Assembly (NCBI RefSeq): GCF_000023445.1
Contig: NC_012881.1
Coordinates: 253,501 to 317,500, forward strand
Direction of reading: 5' to 3'
DNA length: 64,000 nucleotides
Origin: Maridesulfovibrio salexigens DSM 2638
GTDB lineage: Bacteria; Desulfobacterota; Desulfovibrionia; Desulfovibrionales; Desulfovibrionaceae
Of the stretch, positions 43,839-51,520 are shown piece by piece. Below the pieces are notes generated by a model. It made no database searches. It saw only the letters and a list, made by a program, of their open reading frames with translations, and was not told where the DNA came from. A program made the translations under genes and the position numbers. Numbering within the stretch: position 1 is the first letter of the stretch; each line of letters begins with the position of its first letter.

Positions 43839-44672
43839 TTAAACAGAAATATTCAGAACTGAACCGGGAGCTGGGGCGGCAAAATAACTGCCGGACTGCA
43901 TCTTATCCATAATCTCACCGGCGGCAAGGGGAGCAGTCAGGTCAGTGATGCCGGGGTTGGTTTTTTCCGCTTCGGATAAACCTTTGTCGAGTCCTTTCTT
44001 AATGGAATCAAGGCTCTTCCCCTCATCTTCAAGGACCTCTTCGATCAGACTTTTGATACTTTCAGCAGTATCTTCTCCGAATTGCTGGCTGACCTGTGCG
44101 AAAGTGTTCTGCAGGGTAAGCTGTGCTCCTGTGCCGGGGCTGGCGGCAAAAAAGTGTTCCTGCAGACCGTTTTCGAAGTAGTCATTCATGGCATTGTTGA
44201 GATTGGAGTTGAAATGGTCCATGACCTGATCTCCGGCGGCAAAGCCGAAGTTGCGGTCAATAAACTGAATGGATTTCAACAAGCCGTTACTCAGGGAGTC
44301 CTCGGTAATCTGGTCGCCGGAGTTGGCGATGACGATTCCTTTGAATGCGGTGGCGGCTTCATGACCGAATTTGCCTTCGATGAAGTCGGCTGCATTGGCG
44401 AGCGCGCCGGCCAGGTCAGAAGGGTCCTTGGGATTCTGTAAATCTCCCTCGGAACCCTTCTGGATTTCGCCTGTTTTGTCCGGATTAACGGTTTTTTGAG
44501 CGATCAATTCAGCAAATTGGTCAGCAGTATTTACGGGCGAGGCCGGAGTGTTCAGGCGCGTCGCTCTAACGCCGGAAGTCCGGCTCCCGCCCAAAAGCGG
44601 AGAACCGTTTTCCAGTAAAGCCGGAGCTCCGTAATTATTATTTAGTGCTGATCCATTTATTATCATAACCAT
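43839..44672 (-). CDS. Protein of unknown function, Ala/Asn/Gly-rich, no membrane segment
   Basis: A 277-aa acidic protein starting at ATG 44672 with GGAAGGA upstream. It has no signal peptide. The N-terminal 100 residues are low complexity, followed by a helical region (about 105-260) with acidic and amphipathic helices such as SLIEEVLEDEGKSLDSIKKGLDKGLSEAEK, and the end reads PAPGSVLNISV. The low-complexity N-terminus and short hydrophobic tail recall exported flagellar or rod/hook-type proteins, but I do not recognise the family. Divergent from the coiled-coil gene at 44794, sharing a 121-bp region. Confidence 0.55.
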   Translation of the reverse strand: MVMIINGSALNNNYGAPALLENGSPLLGGSRTSGVRATRLNTPASPVNTADQFAELIAQKTVNPDKTGEIQKGSEGDLQNPKDPSDLAGALANAADFIEGKFGHEAATAFKGIVIANSGDQITEDSLSNGLLKSIQFIDRNFGFAAGDQVMDHFNSNLNNAMNDYFENGLQEHFFAASPGTGAQLTLQNTFAQVSQQFGEDTAESIKSLIEEVLEDEGKSLDSIKKGLDKGLSEAEKTNPGITDLTAPLAAGEIMDKMQSGSYFAAPAPGSVLNISV

Positions 44673-44793
44673 TATCCTTCCGTATGGGTCATATCGGCCT
44701 ACCTCAAGATTTGTTTAGAGAGAAATATAAAAAAACGCTCTTTTGGCGGATGTTTTGTTGACGGCTAAAAGCGCTGTCCGTATCTTTGCTGTC

Positions 44794-45705
44794 ATGAATA
44801 TTGAAACCATTAAAGAATTTATCAAGTCGCAGAAGATTTTGCTGGGCTGTATTGCCGGGGGAATACTCCTTATTGTTGCCGCGTACACTATTTTTACAGT
44901 GCAGCAGTCCATAGCCGAGGAAAAAGCGCGTATTGCCGAGCAGAACAGGGTTGAGCAGGAACGCATCCTCAAAGAAAAGCAGGATGGCCAGCGAGCCAAG
45001 GTTATAGATGCCATGAAAAGGCTCATTGAGACCGGAAATTCAGAAACAGCCCTGACCGTTGCCGAGCAGAATAAAGAATTAATGAATGATGAATTACGGG
45101 CCATGATTCATCTTGCCACTGAAAAGGATCTGCTGGAGCGTATTGAACGGACTTCCAAATGGAATTATGCTGATCTGGCTAAGTATTACGGCGAGCTTGC
45201 CGATCTTGATCCGGAAAATAGCAAGTACCGCAAAGAGCTGAAAGGTTATGATAAGAAATTGCGTAAAAAGCTGGAACGAAAGCTGTATGCTCAGGCACAG
45301 GCTCTTCCTGTGCGTGATTTCAAAGCCAATATGGATATCTATGAAGAGTTGATGCAGCTCAATCCCGGCGAGAAGCTGTATAAAAGTAAATATGAGCGCT
45401 ACCGGGAACAGTATGAAGCTTTCATGAAAGAGCTGGCCAAGTTCGGACCTAAACCTCAGCTTTCCGCTGATCGCAAGTTCTACCCGGAAGTAAAGGAATA
45501 CCTGAGCAAGAACTCCATGTTTCCTGAAACATTAGAGATGGAGTCTGCTACCGACTGTTATTATACTGACGCTGGCTGGCTTGTGGGCTGTACCTATAGC
45601 GAAAAAAATGAGGTAGGTACCAAGTTCAGTGAATTTCTTTGGTTCACTATTTCCAATTCGACTGTCCAGAAAGTTGAATCCGGTGGGGCGTACACTGTGA
45701 ACTAG
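44794..45705 (+). CDS. Membrane-anchored coiled-coil protein of unknown function
   Basis: A 303-aa protein from ATG 44794 (frame open from 44743). One N-terminal membrane helix (about 17-37), then a charged coiled coil (residues 38-70, AEEKARIAEQNRVEQERILKEKQ), helical repeats with TPR-like spacing (ADLAKYYGELADLDPENSKYRKELKGYDKKL, later MDIYEELMQLNPGEKLYKSKYERY), and a C-terminal beta region with two Cys. Likely a periplasm-facing scaffold. It ends just before a strong bidirectional terminator. Confidence 0.6.
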   Translation: MNIETIKEFIKSQKILLGCIAGGILLIVAAYTIFTVQQSIAEEKARIAEQNRVEQERILKEKQDGQRAKVIDAMKRLIETGNSETALTVAEQNKELMNDELRAMIHLATEKDLLERIERTSKWNYADLAKYYGELADLDPENSKYRKELKGYDKKLRKKLERKLYAQAQALPVRDFKANMDIYEELMQLNPGEKLYKSKYERYREQYEAFMKELAKFGPKPQLSADRKFYPEVKEYLSKNSMFPETLEMESATDCYYTDAGWLVGCTYSEKNEVGTKFSEFLWFTISNSTVQKVESGGAYTVN

Positions 45706-45734
45706 TAATAGTCATTTCTTTAATGATTTTGGGT

Positions 45735-45780
45735 AATAAAAAAACTCCGTCCGGTATCCGGACGGAGTTTTTTTATTACC
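45735..45780. terminator. Bidirectional terminator between convergent genes
   Basis: GGTAATAAAAAAACTCCGTCCGG/CCGGACGGAGTTTTTTTATTACC, a very long perfect stem with T-tracts on both strands. Confidence 0.95.
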
Positions 45781-45805
45781 CTGAGGCAATGCTTTTGAGA
45801 GATAT

Positions 45806-46099
45806 TTAATCTTCCAGATCTTTGATCCAGCCTTCAAGGGCATCAATGATCTTACGAGCCTGATCCGGGCTGGAGATATTGAACTTGGACTGCGGACGGT
45901 ATTCGCCTTTCATTTTGCGGAAACGGCGGATGGTGTACATGTCCTTGCCGTATTCACCGCTTTTACGATCCAGCTGTTTGTAACGGAACATGATAGTAGT
46001 CCATGCGCCTTTGGTCAGTACTTCTTTATCCAATTCTTTGACGATTACCTGACCGTCTTCTTCATAATGTATAGTCAAATCTTCAATTGTTTCGCTCAT
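45806..46099 (-). CDS. Small basic/acidic protein, possibly PC4-like
   Basis: A 97-aa cytoplasmic protein. The stretch DMYTIRRFRKMKGEYRPQSKFNISSPDQARKIIDALEGW resembles the core of PC4/YdbC-type single-strand DNA-binding proteins (a lysine/arginine-rich strand, then an aromatic Trp in a short helix), but this is a weak guess. Ribosome binding site GGAG lies upstream of ATG 46099. Monocistronic. Confidence 0.5.
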   Translation of the reverse strand: MSETIEDLTIHYEEDGQVIVKELDKEVLTKGAWTTIMFRYKQLDRKSGEYGKDMYTIRRFRKMKGEYRPQSKFNISSPDQARKIIDALEGWIKDLED

Positions 46100-46313
46100 G
46101 GTATCTCCTTGAGGGGTTGATATCTAATATCCGAAACCTGCCGTAAATGTCTTTGGTTGTCAAAGGCGAATGTCTGCTTTAGGAAATCTCCTTTGGTGGA
46201 GCATATTATATCTAACTGGGCATAAAAAGTTTGTATAATGTCTAAAGTATTTTCATATGCGGGCGATTAGTAGGTAGTTGTTTTAAACCTTTAATCAATA
46301 TGGAGATAGAATT

Positions 46314-46799
46314 ATGAAGATAATTAGGGCTGTGGCTATGACTGTGGTTCTTGTGGGTCTGATGGTTGGTAACGTGTTTGCACAAGAAACGGTTTTTAAG
46401 CCTCAGGGCAGTGCTTTTGTCTCTGGTATTGCTTACCACAATGACGGTAATTTTGCAGGACCTATGGTAGACATATCTGTGTCCAATGTCACAGGAAAGA
46501 CAATTGAATGCAAGATCACCATACTCGATGATGACGGGAATGATATGTCGTCTATGGGAAGTATTGTGAGGGGGGGGATGAATAGTTACACTGTAGTTAA
46601 ATCAGGAACCGGTTCTTTCAGCCTGCCTCCGCATGCTACAAGAAAGTTTACGATGGAATATAGTTCCGCCGTAAAATATATGCTTGGACAAGCAATAGTT
46701 CAGTGGTCTTCTGACGATCCAAATCTCGCTCGAGCTCTGACAGCAAGTGTTGTGCAAGCGGGAAGTGCTTCCCCTCTTAACGGTGGCCAGCCCTTCTAA
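46314..46799 (+). CDS. Secreted protein, duplicate copy 1
   Basis: A 161-aa exported protein with signal peptide MKIIRAVAMTVVLVGLMVGNVFAQ (cleavage after VFA). The mature protein is beta-rich, with GSAFVSGIAYH, SLPPHATRKFTMEY and the C-terminal SPLNGGQPF. It is a paralogue of 46990-47514 with matching KPQGSA/VPQGSA starts, WSSDDP/WSSSDP segments and the identical C-terminal LNGGQPF. The gene is part of a tandem duplication. Function unknown; a cell-envelope or extracellular role is inferred from the signal peptide. Confidence 0.75.
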   Translation: MKIIRAVAMTVVLVGLMVGNVFAQETVFKPQGSAFVSGIAYHNDGNFAGPMVDISVSNVTGKTIECKITILDDDGNDMSSMGSIVRGGMNSYTVVKSGTGSFSLPPHATRKFTMEYSSAVKYMLGQAIVQWSSDDPNLARALTASVVQAGSASPLNGGQPF

Positions 46800-46806
46800 A
46801 TTAAAC

Positions 46807-46836
46807 AAACCGGCCCGCACAAGCGGGCCGGTTTTA
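46807..46836 (+). terminator. Terminator of duplicate copy 1
   Basis: AAACCGGCCCGC/GCGGGCCGGTTT stem followed by T residues, 7 nt after the stop. Confidence 0.92.
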
Positions 46837-46845
46837 TTCTAACCA

Positions 46846-46974
46846 CTATTCCAGATCTAAATACTGCGTAAAATCAGCATGCAGCATCTTCTGTCACTCA
46901 TCAATGTGATCAGCATCAACTTCCACTTCCGCAAAGATAAAGGCGAATACCGGATGTTTGCGGTGACCAATCGT
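46846..46974 (-). pseudogene. Remnant of the 3' end of the ATP-grasp gene
   Basis: On the minus strand this stretch codes for RKHPVFAFIFAEVEVDADHIDE, an in-frame TGA, and QKMLHADFTQYLDLE, then TAG. It matches the C-terminal residues of the intact ATP-grasp gene (YREHPVFAFIFAEVDAENMAEL-QKMLHADFTQYLNME). The nucleotide identity of the last 60 bases is high. It has no upstream coding part and is a fragment left by a tandem duplication. Confidence 0.85.
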
Positions 46975-46989
46975 CAAAGGAGAAGACAA

Positions 46990-47514
46990 ATGGTGAAATT
47001 TATTCACGCGGGCCTCATGTCTGCAGTAATGGTTGTAATGATGTGCGGTGGTGCCTTTGCGCAGGGGATTTTTGTTCCGCAGGGGAGTGCAGTGGTTTCT
47101 AGTGTTTATGTTTGGTATAATACAGCTTACAATAAGGACCTTTCGTATTTGTATCTGACCAATATAACGAATCAGTCTGTGCAAGTTAAAGTGTCGGTAT
47201 ACAACCATGATGGCGCAGATATCTCAAATTTTGGGACTGTATATACTGGGTCTAGCTCCGCTTCTCCAACTTACGTTGCAGCTGGGGGAATTTTTGAAAT
47301 TCCTCCATACTCGTCGCGTATGTATGCTGTGTATGGGACTCAGACAGCCCAGACCGTGATATACGGACATGCGAATGTTGAGTGGTCTTCAAGTGATCCC
47401 CAATTAAAAAAAGCATTGATGGGGGTTTATAGACAGATCGGACAGGGATCAAATACTAAACATCAAGGGTATTTTTCACATAGCATTTTGTTGAATGGTG
47501 GCCAGCCCTTCTAA
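46990..47514 (+). CDS. Secreted protein, duplicate copy 2
   Basis: Paralogue of 46314-46799. I set the start at ATG 46990 because AAGGAG (46977-46982) precedes it; the open frame extends into the ATP-grasp remnant. Signal peptide MVKFIHAGLMSAVMVVMMCGGAFAQ, then beta-rich mature protein (about 150 aa) with VPQGSAVVSSVYVWYN, FEIPPYSSRMYAVYG and the shared C-terminus LLNGGQPF. The copies differ more in the loops, so the duplication is not recent or is under diversifying selection. Function unknown. Confidence 0.75.
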   Translation: MVKFIHAGLMSAVMVVMMCGGAFAQGIFVPQGSAVVSSVYVWYNTAYNKDLSYLYLTNITNQSVQVKVSVYNHDGADISNFGTVYTGSSSASPTYVAAGGIFEIPPYSSRMYAVYGTQTAQTVIYGHANVEWSSSDPQLKKALMGVYRQIGQGSNTKHQGYFSHSILLNGGQPF

Positions 47515-47525
47515 ATCAAACAAAT

Positions 47526-47550
47526 AAGGCCCGCTCACGCGGGCCTTTTA
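47526..47550. terminator. Terminator between secreted protein copy 2 and the ATP-grasp gene
   Basis: AAGGCCCGC/GCGGGCCTT stem followed by TTAAT, with reversed symmetry adequate for the minus-strand gene too. Confidence 0.88.
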
Positions 47551-47559
47551 ATTTAATAG

Positions 47560-48729
47560 TTATTCCATATTCAAATACTGCGTAAAATCAGCATGCAGCA
47601 TCTTTTGCAGTTCAGCCATATTCTCCGCATCAACTTCCGCGAAGATAAAGGCGAAAACCGGATGTTCACGGTAATCAATCTCTCTTAATTCAAGCGGCTT
47701 GGAAAAGTTGGCCTTGAATCCTTCATAGTCCACGGATTTAATTTTCGAACGGTCTACAGTGGAATCGATTTCACCGATAACCATGGCGTATACTTTGCCA
47801 TCGCAGCAGCCGGAGATTTTATCCCAATCCGGCTTGAGTCCACCCATGAAATATTCATAGGGATTGATGCCATATGCAAAGTGAGCCAGATCGGTAACGC
47901 ACCAGCCTGCAAAACGCATGGGGTTGACCTCAATGACTCCTAAATTGCCGCGTCCATCTGTGCGTAATTCTATATGTATGGGGAAGTTTTTCAGCCTTGC
48001 ACGTTTGCCGATCTCCTGCAGCAGGTTCAGGAATTCATCATGATGTTTGTTGATGATTTCTGTGGAGGTGATGTAGCAGCGGTCGCTGACATCATCACTG
48101 GAGGCAAAAAGGTGGCCTAGGATATTAATGATTACCGGATTGCCCTCTTTGTCGAAGTAGGCATCCACGGCAAACTCTTCTCCTTCAATGCATTGCTCGA
48201 TGATAAAATTGTCCAGCTCCAGCACCTTTGCCGGGTACATGGTTTTTATCTGCTCAACTTCGTTTTTAATTTCATCTACGGCCTGATGCCATCCCTCAAT
48301 TGATTCCACCATGTGTACGCCGAGGCTGAAGAAACCAACTGATGGCTTTATTACGCAAGGGATGGGCAGCTCTTCCGGCTTAACAGAATCCAAGTCTTCA
48401 AACTTTACCGTGCGGTAAAAGAACTCAGGATACATGTCCCGAACCATGTCGCGGAATGCACTTTTGTCCTTGAATGAGCGTATCTTTTGAGACAGGTCGC
48501 CGCTGGTCAGGTTGTTGTCGATCCAGTCAATTGCGTTTTCGGAGTTTGAATAAACAGGCTGGGTGTTGTCTTGATTGTATGCTTCAACGAATTCCCGCTC
48601 TGTGTTTAGTGAGATTGAGCGATCTTCAAATACTTCGTGGGCGACTTTATTTCCAAGTACGGGCAGCTCGATTTTATTTAAGGTCTCTTTCAATAAATTT
48701 GATACGTATGGTTTTTCCAGAATGAACAT
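47560..48729 (-). CDS. ATP-grasp domain protein
   Basis: A 389-aa ATP-dependent ligase-like protein. The ATP-grasp fold is visible: residues 80-100 (FKDKSAFRDMVRDMYP), the lysine-containing strand CVIKPSVGFFSLGVHMV, FIIEQCIEGEEFAVDAYF, and metal-binding IHIELRTDGRGNLGVIEVNPMRFAG. The closest mental match is to the carbamoyl-phosphate synthase-like/ATP-grasp peptide ligases. Substrates unknown. The C-terminus (EHPVFAFIFAEVDAENMAEL) is duplicated upstream. Start ATG 48729 with GGAAAG upstream. Stand-alone gene. Confidence 0.8.
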   Translation of the reverse strand: MFILEKPYVSNLLKETLNKIELPVLGNKVAHEVFEDRSISLNTEREFVEAYNQDNTQPVYSNSENAIDWIDNNLTSGDLSQKIRSFKDKSAFRDMVRDMYPEFFYRTVKFEDLDSVKPEELPIPCVIKPSVGFFSLGVHMVESIEGWHQAVDEIKNEVEQIKTMYPAKVLELDNFIIEQCIEGEEFAVDAYFDKEGNPVIINILGHLFASSDDVSDRCYITSTEIINKHHDEFLNLLQEIGKRARLKNFPIHIELRTDGRGNLGVIEVNPMRFAGWCVTDLAHFAYGINPYEYFMGGLKPDWDKISGCCDGKVYAMVIGEIDSTVDRSKIKSVDYEGFKANFSKPLELREIDYREHPVFAFIFAEVDAENMAELQKMLHADFTQYLNME

Positions 48730-48870
48730 TGTGCTTTCCTTTTAGGGCTGGGTTTCAGCAGGATTAATAAAGATAATATCCGTCAAGCACAATAGCGAAA
48801 GGAAAAATACAAGGAAAGATACAGAAAAATAAAAAGATAGGGGGTCAGAATGGAAGAGGGAAAGAAAGGA

Positions 48871-48996
48871 GCAGGCCCGATTGCATTTGTTTCCAAGGTG
48901 CCGGGGTTTACGGTTCACTTAAACCGCACATGATTGAAACAATTTCTGCATTGGTCCGTATGCTTCATTACGGGCTTTCACCGTAACCGGGCCTGC
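48871..48996. ncRNA. Candidate structured RNA (multi-branched fold)
   Basis: Closing stem GCAGGCCCG (48871-48879) with CGGGCCTGC (48988-48996). Inside: TTGTTTC (48887-48893) pairs with GAAACAA (48936-48942); TGCA (48882-48885) with TGCA (48947-48950); GTGC (48898-48901) with GCAC (48926-48929), enclosing GGTTTA/TAAACC (48905-48910, 48920-48925); and CCGTA/TACGG (48956-48960, 48969-48973). Several nested perfect stems in a gene-free interval suggest an RNA; the strand is not resolved. Family unknown. Confidence 0.4.
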
Positions 48997-49216
48997 ACGG
49001 GGAAAATTCTGAGGGGGATCATGTCCCCCTCGGTAAATACTTTGTCTGTTCGGCTTTGAGTTTGCAGCTCCACCTGCTTGCCTTCGGCCGAATGTCTACA
49101 GGATAAACGGATCAAACCTTTGCCAATCCATGACCTCTGTTATGCAAAATGATCCGTATGCCTGCGACAAAACATTTGTACATCCGGCCTGCGGTTTGCA
49201 GCTCGCAGACCGGATG
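48997..49216. other. Rest of the gene-free structured interval
   Basis: No gene seen between 48730 and 49227. This part holds further perfect inverted repeats: GAGGGGGA/TCCCCCTC (49011-49018, 49024-49031), TTCGGC/GCCGAA (49049-49054, 49087-49092), ACGGATCA/TGATCCGT (49107-49114, 49150-49157) and CATCCGG/CCGGATG (49181-49187, 49210-49216). The last can be the terminator of the alcohol dehydrogenase gene on the minus strand. On that strand a frame of 59 codons (49095 to 48919) without start codon also exists. Confidence 0.45.
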
Positions 49217-49227
49217 GAACTTTCTAT

Positions 49228-50409
49228 TTACATAGCAGCCTTGTAGATAGCTGCAACTGCTTCGTCAGTCATGCATCTGGGGTTGGTGAGACCACATGCG
49301 TCTTTCTGTGCGTTGGCGGTCATAGTCGGGATATCCTTTTCGGAAACCTTCTTACCGTATTTTTCACCGAGAGCCTTCAGGCCGGCGGGGATACCAACGT
49401 CAGCGGAGAGCTGGCGGATAGCTTCGAGTGCTGCATCAGCTGCATCGCGCTGGTCCATATCGCTGGTATCAACGCCGAGCCATTCAGCCAGAGTGGCGAA
49501 ACGTTCTACATTTGCAATCAGGTTGTGCTGTTCAACGTGGGGCAGCAGGATAGCGTTACATTCACCGTGGGGCAGATCATAGAAGCCGCCGAGCTGGTGA
49601 GCCATAGCGTGAACGTGGCCCAGAGAAGCGTTGTTGAATGCCATGCCGCCGAGATACTGAGCGTAGCACATGCCTTCGCGAGCATCGATGTCCTGACCGT
49701 TAGCAACAGCGCGGCGCAGATACTTGTTGATCAGGCGGATGGATTTTTCAGCACAAGCGTCAGTGATGGGAGTAGCGATGGTGGAAACCCAAGCTTCAAC
49801 GGAGTGGGTCAGTGCATCCATACCGGTTGCTGCGGTCAGCGCCGGAGGCATGCCCATCATCAGCAGAGGATCGTCAAGAGCGATACCGGGGGTAACGCGC
49901 CAGTCAACGATAGCCATCTTAACTTTGCGGGAAGTATCAGTGATGATGCAGAAACGAGTCATTTCAGAAGCAGTACCTGCGGTAGTGTTAACTGCAACAT
50001 AAGGAGGCATGGGGTTGGTGGATTTGTCAACGCCTTCATAATCATGAATGGTTCCGCCATTGGCAACTACAAGGCCAACACCTTTACCGCAGTCATGGGA
50101 GCTACCGCCACCGAGGGTGATCAGGGAGTCACATTTGTTGTCCTGATATGCTTTTACACCGTCTGCAACGTTTTTGTCAGTGGGGTTGGGAATGGTGTCA
50201 TCATAGACTACGCAGTCCATGCCTTCAGCCTTAAGAATGTCAACGATCTGCTGGGTGATACCTACGCCGGTGATACCTTTGTCAGTTACGAGCAGAGGCT
50301 TTTTACCGCCGAGAGCCTTGATGCGAGCGGGGATTTCTTTGTGTGCGCCAATACCGATAAGGGTTACGCTGGGAATGAAAAAACCGTTTACTTGTTCACG
50401 TACTGCCAT
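49228..50409 (-). CDS. Iron-containing alcohol dehydrogenase
   Basis: A 393-aa NAD(P)-dependent group III alcohol dehydrogenase, interconverting short-chain alcohols and aldehydes. NAD-binding GGGSSHDCGKG and metal-binding His residues in HAMAHQLGGFYDLPHGECNAIL are typical; TTAGTASEMTRF is the conserved substrate-loop region. Codon bias is strong, as for a highly expressed protein; Desulfovibrio relatives have an abundant ethanol dehydrogenase of this type. A perfect sigma-54 promoter lies 75 nt upstream, and an inverted repeat sits further upstream. Paralogous to 54770-55912. Start ATG 50409. Confidence 0.95.
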   Translation of the reverse strand: MAVREQVNGFFIPSVTLIGIGAHKEIPARIKALGGKKPLLVTDKGITGVGITQQIVDILKAEGMDCVVYDDTIPNPTDKNVADGVKAYQDNKCDSLITLGGGSSHDCGKGVGLVVANGGTIHDYEGVDKSTNPMPPYVAVNTTAGTASEMTRFCIITDTSRKVKMAIVDWRVTPGIALDDPLLMMGMPPALTAATGMDALTHSVEAWVSTIATPITDACAEKSIRLINKYLRRAVANGQDIDAREGMCYAQYLGGMAFNNASLGHVHAMAHQLGGFYDLPHGECNAILLPHVEQHNLIANVERFATLAEWLGVDTSDMDQRDAADAALEAIRQLSADVGIPAGLKALGEKYGKKVSEKDIPTMTANAQKDACGLTNPRCMTDEAVAAIYKAAM

Positions 50410-50484
50410 TTTGAGACCATCCTTGTAGCTTTATAGGTTTTTGAAGGTTGGGCCTGTCGTGTACTTATTAACGCTTTCTATAGG

Positions 50485-50499
50485 GCAAGACGTGTGCCA
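50485..50499 (-). promoter_or_regulatory. Sigma-54 promoter of the alcohol dehydrogenase gene
   Basis: On the minus strand the sequence reads TGGCAC, five bases, TTGC, matching the -24/-12 consensus exactly with correct spacing. Transcription would start near 50473, leaving a leader of about 64 nt before ATG 50409. Requires an NtrC-type activator; one is encoded at 52233-53576. Confidence 0.85.
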
Positions 50500-50608
50500 A
50501 AGTGGTTTGTGTATATATTTTAGTGGCTTGTTGGTTTTTGGCGTTTTTTGTGATGAATCATTTCAGATCTATTTTTGTGTCTAATATCGAAAAAACTAAT
50601 GTGAAAAA

Positions 50609-50635
50609 TGTAACAAGAATGGCAAAAGTGTTACA
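50609..50635. promoter_or_regulatory. Inverted repeat upstream of the sigma-54 promoter (activator site candidate)
   Basis: TGTAAC, 15 bases, GTTACA, centred near 50622, about 130 bp upstream of the -12/-24 element, the usual distance for an enhancer-type activator site. A second inverted repeat TTGATT-AGCG-AATCAA lies at 50786-50801. The 512-bp interval 50410-50921 carries no gene. Confidence 0.45.
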
Positions 50636-50870
50636 CTGCATGGGGCGAAGTGGGTGTGTGTCAATATGAACCAGCTATGCAGAGCTGTGTGTCAGATAGA
50701 TCTTGTGCTTTATTGAGCATATATTTACATTTTATATGCATGTATTTTTGCTGTTTTATAGCCTAAATATTCATTGTTTAGTTTGTTGATTAGCGAATCA
50801 ATTGTTTTTCTTTGTTTGTTGCTTGCATATTTGTTACTGTTTGTGTTTTTTGCATTGATTGAAAAAGAAG

Positions 50871-50897
50871 AGCCGCCCTGAATTATACAGGGCGGCT
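50871..50897 (-). terminator. Terminator of the peroxiredoxin operon
   Basis: AGCCGCCCTG/CAGGGCGGCT stem, 25 nt past the peroxiredoxin stop; the T-rich tail on the minus strand is modest. Confidence 0.8.
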
Positions 50898-50921
50898 TTA
50901 ATCTTAAAATGGCAGTAATGG

Positions 50922-51509
50922 TTAATTCAGTTTCTCAAGGGCCTTAATTATCTGGCCGAGATCTGGCCTTTTATTAATGTCGTGTACATCGATGTAGCGA
51001 AGTATTCCTTTCTTATCGATAATGAAGATAGCCCGTTCAGTAATACCTTCCGGTCTGAGTATTCCATATTTTTTTGCTGCTTCCCCATGAGGATAGAAGT
51101 CAGAGAGTACAGGGAACCACAATCCGCCTTCACCCATTTGAGTTGTCCAGGCGTGTAGCGAAGGAATATTATCAGCTGTTATCCCAAGGATTACAGCATC
51201 GTGCATTTCAAACAATTCGCGGGCAATATTGTATCCCGGCCATTGGTCGGAGCAAATCGGAGTGAATGCGGCAGGAACAAATGAAATGACCACATTCTTT
51301 TTACCCCGGTAGTCTGAAAGACTGACCTTGGTGCCGGAAATTGCGGGCAGAGTGAAATTCGGGGCTTCATCTCCGACTTTGACTTTGAGTACGCTGTCCA
51401 CTGCTTTAAGTGGATGCTGTTTGTATATCTGTTCTTTCGCTACCTTGGCCTGAGCAGGTACATGGGCCAGCAGCAGAATGGCTAGGGTGCACAGAATAGT
51501 TTTGATCAT
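50922..51509 (-). CDS. Exported peroxiredoxin (AhpC/TSA family)
   Basis: A 195-aa periplasmic thiol peroxidase. Signal peptide residues 1-21 (hydrophobic LAILLLAHVPAQA). The peroxidatic Cys86 is in the family signature PAAFTPIC, with no obvious resolving Cys, so it is 1-Cys or depends on an external partner. It is preceded by a TlpA-like thioredoxin 11 nt upstream, which is a plausible electron donor. Reduces peroxides in the envelope, consistent with an anaerobe's oxygen defence. Confidence 0.88.
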   Translation of the reverse strand: MIKTILCTLAILLLAHVPAQAKVAKEQIYKQHPLKAVDSVLKVKVGDEAPNFTLPAISGTKVSLSDYRGKKNVVISFVPAAFTPICSDQWPGYNIARELFEMHDAVILGITADNIPSLHAWTTQMGEGGLWFPVLSDFYPHGEAAKKYGILRPEGITERAIFIIDKKGILRYIDVHDINKRPDLGQIIKALEKLN

Positions 51510-51520
51510 ATCCGGCTCCG

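Noticed and set aside
46879-46989. Extended N-terminus of secreted-protein copy 2
   Set aside because: It lies inside the reverse-strand ATP-grasp remnant and precedes the true signal peptide; the ribosome binding site at 46977-46982 points to ATG 46990.
48919-49131. Gene on the minus strand with a TAG read-through (pyrrolysine)
   Set aside because: A 12-codon start (ATG 49131) ends at TAG and the following 59-codon frame has no start; no homology or pyl genes are visible. Structured DNA explains the interval better.
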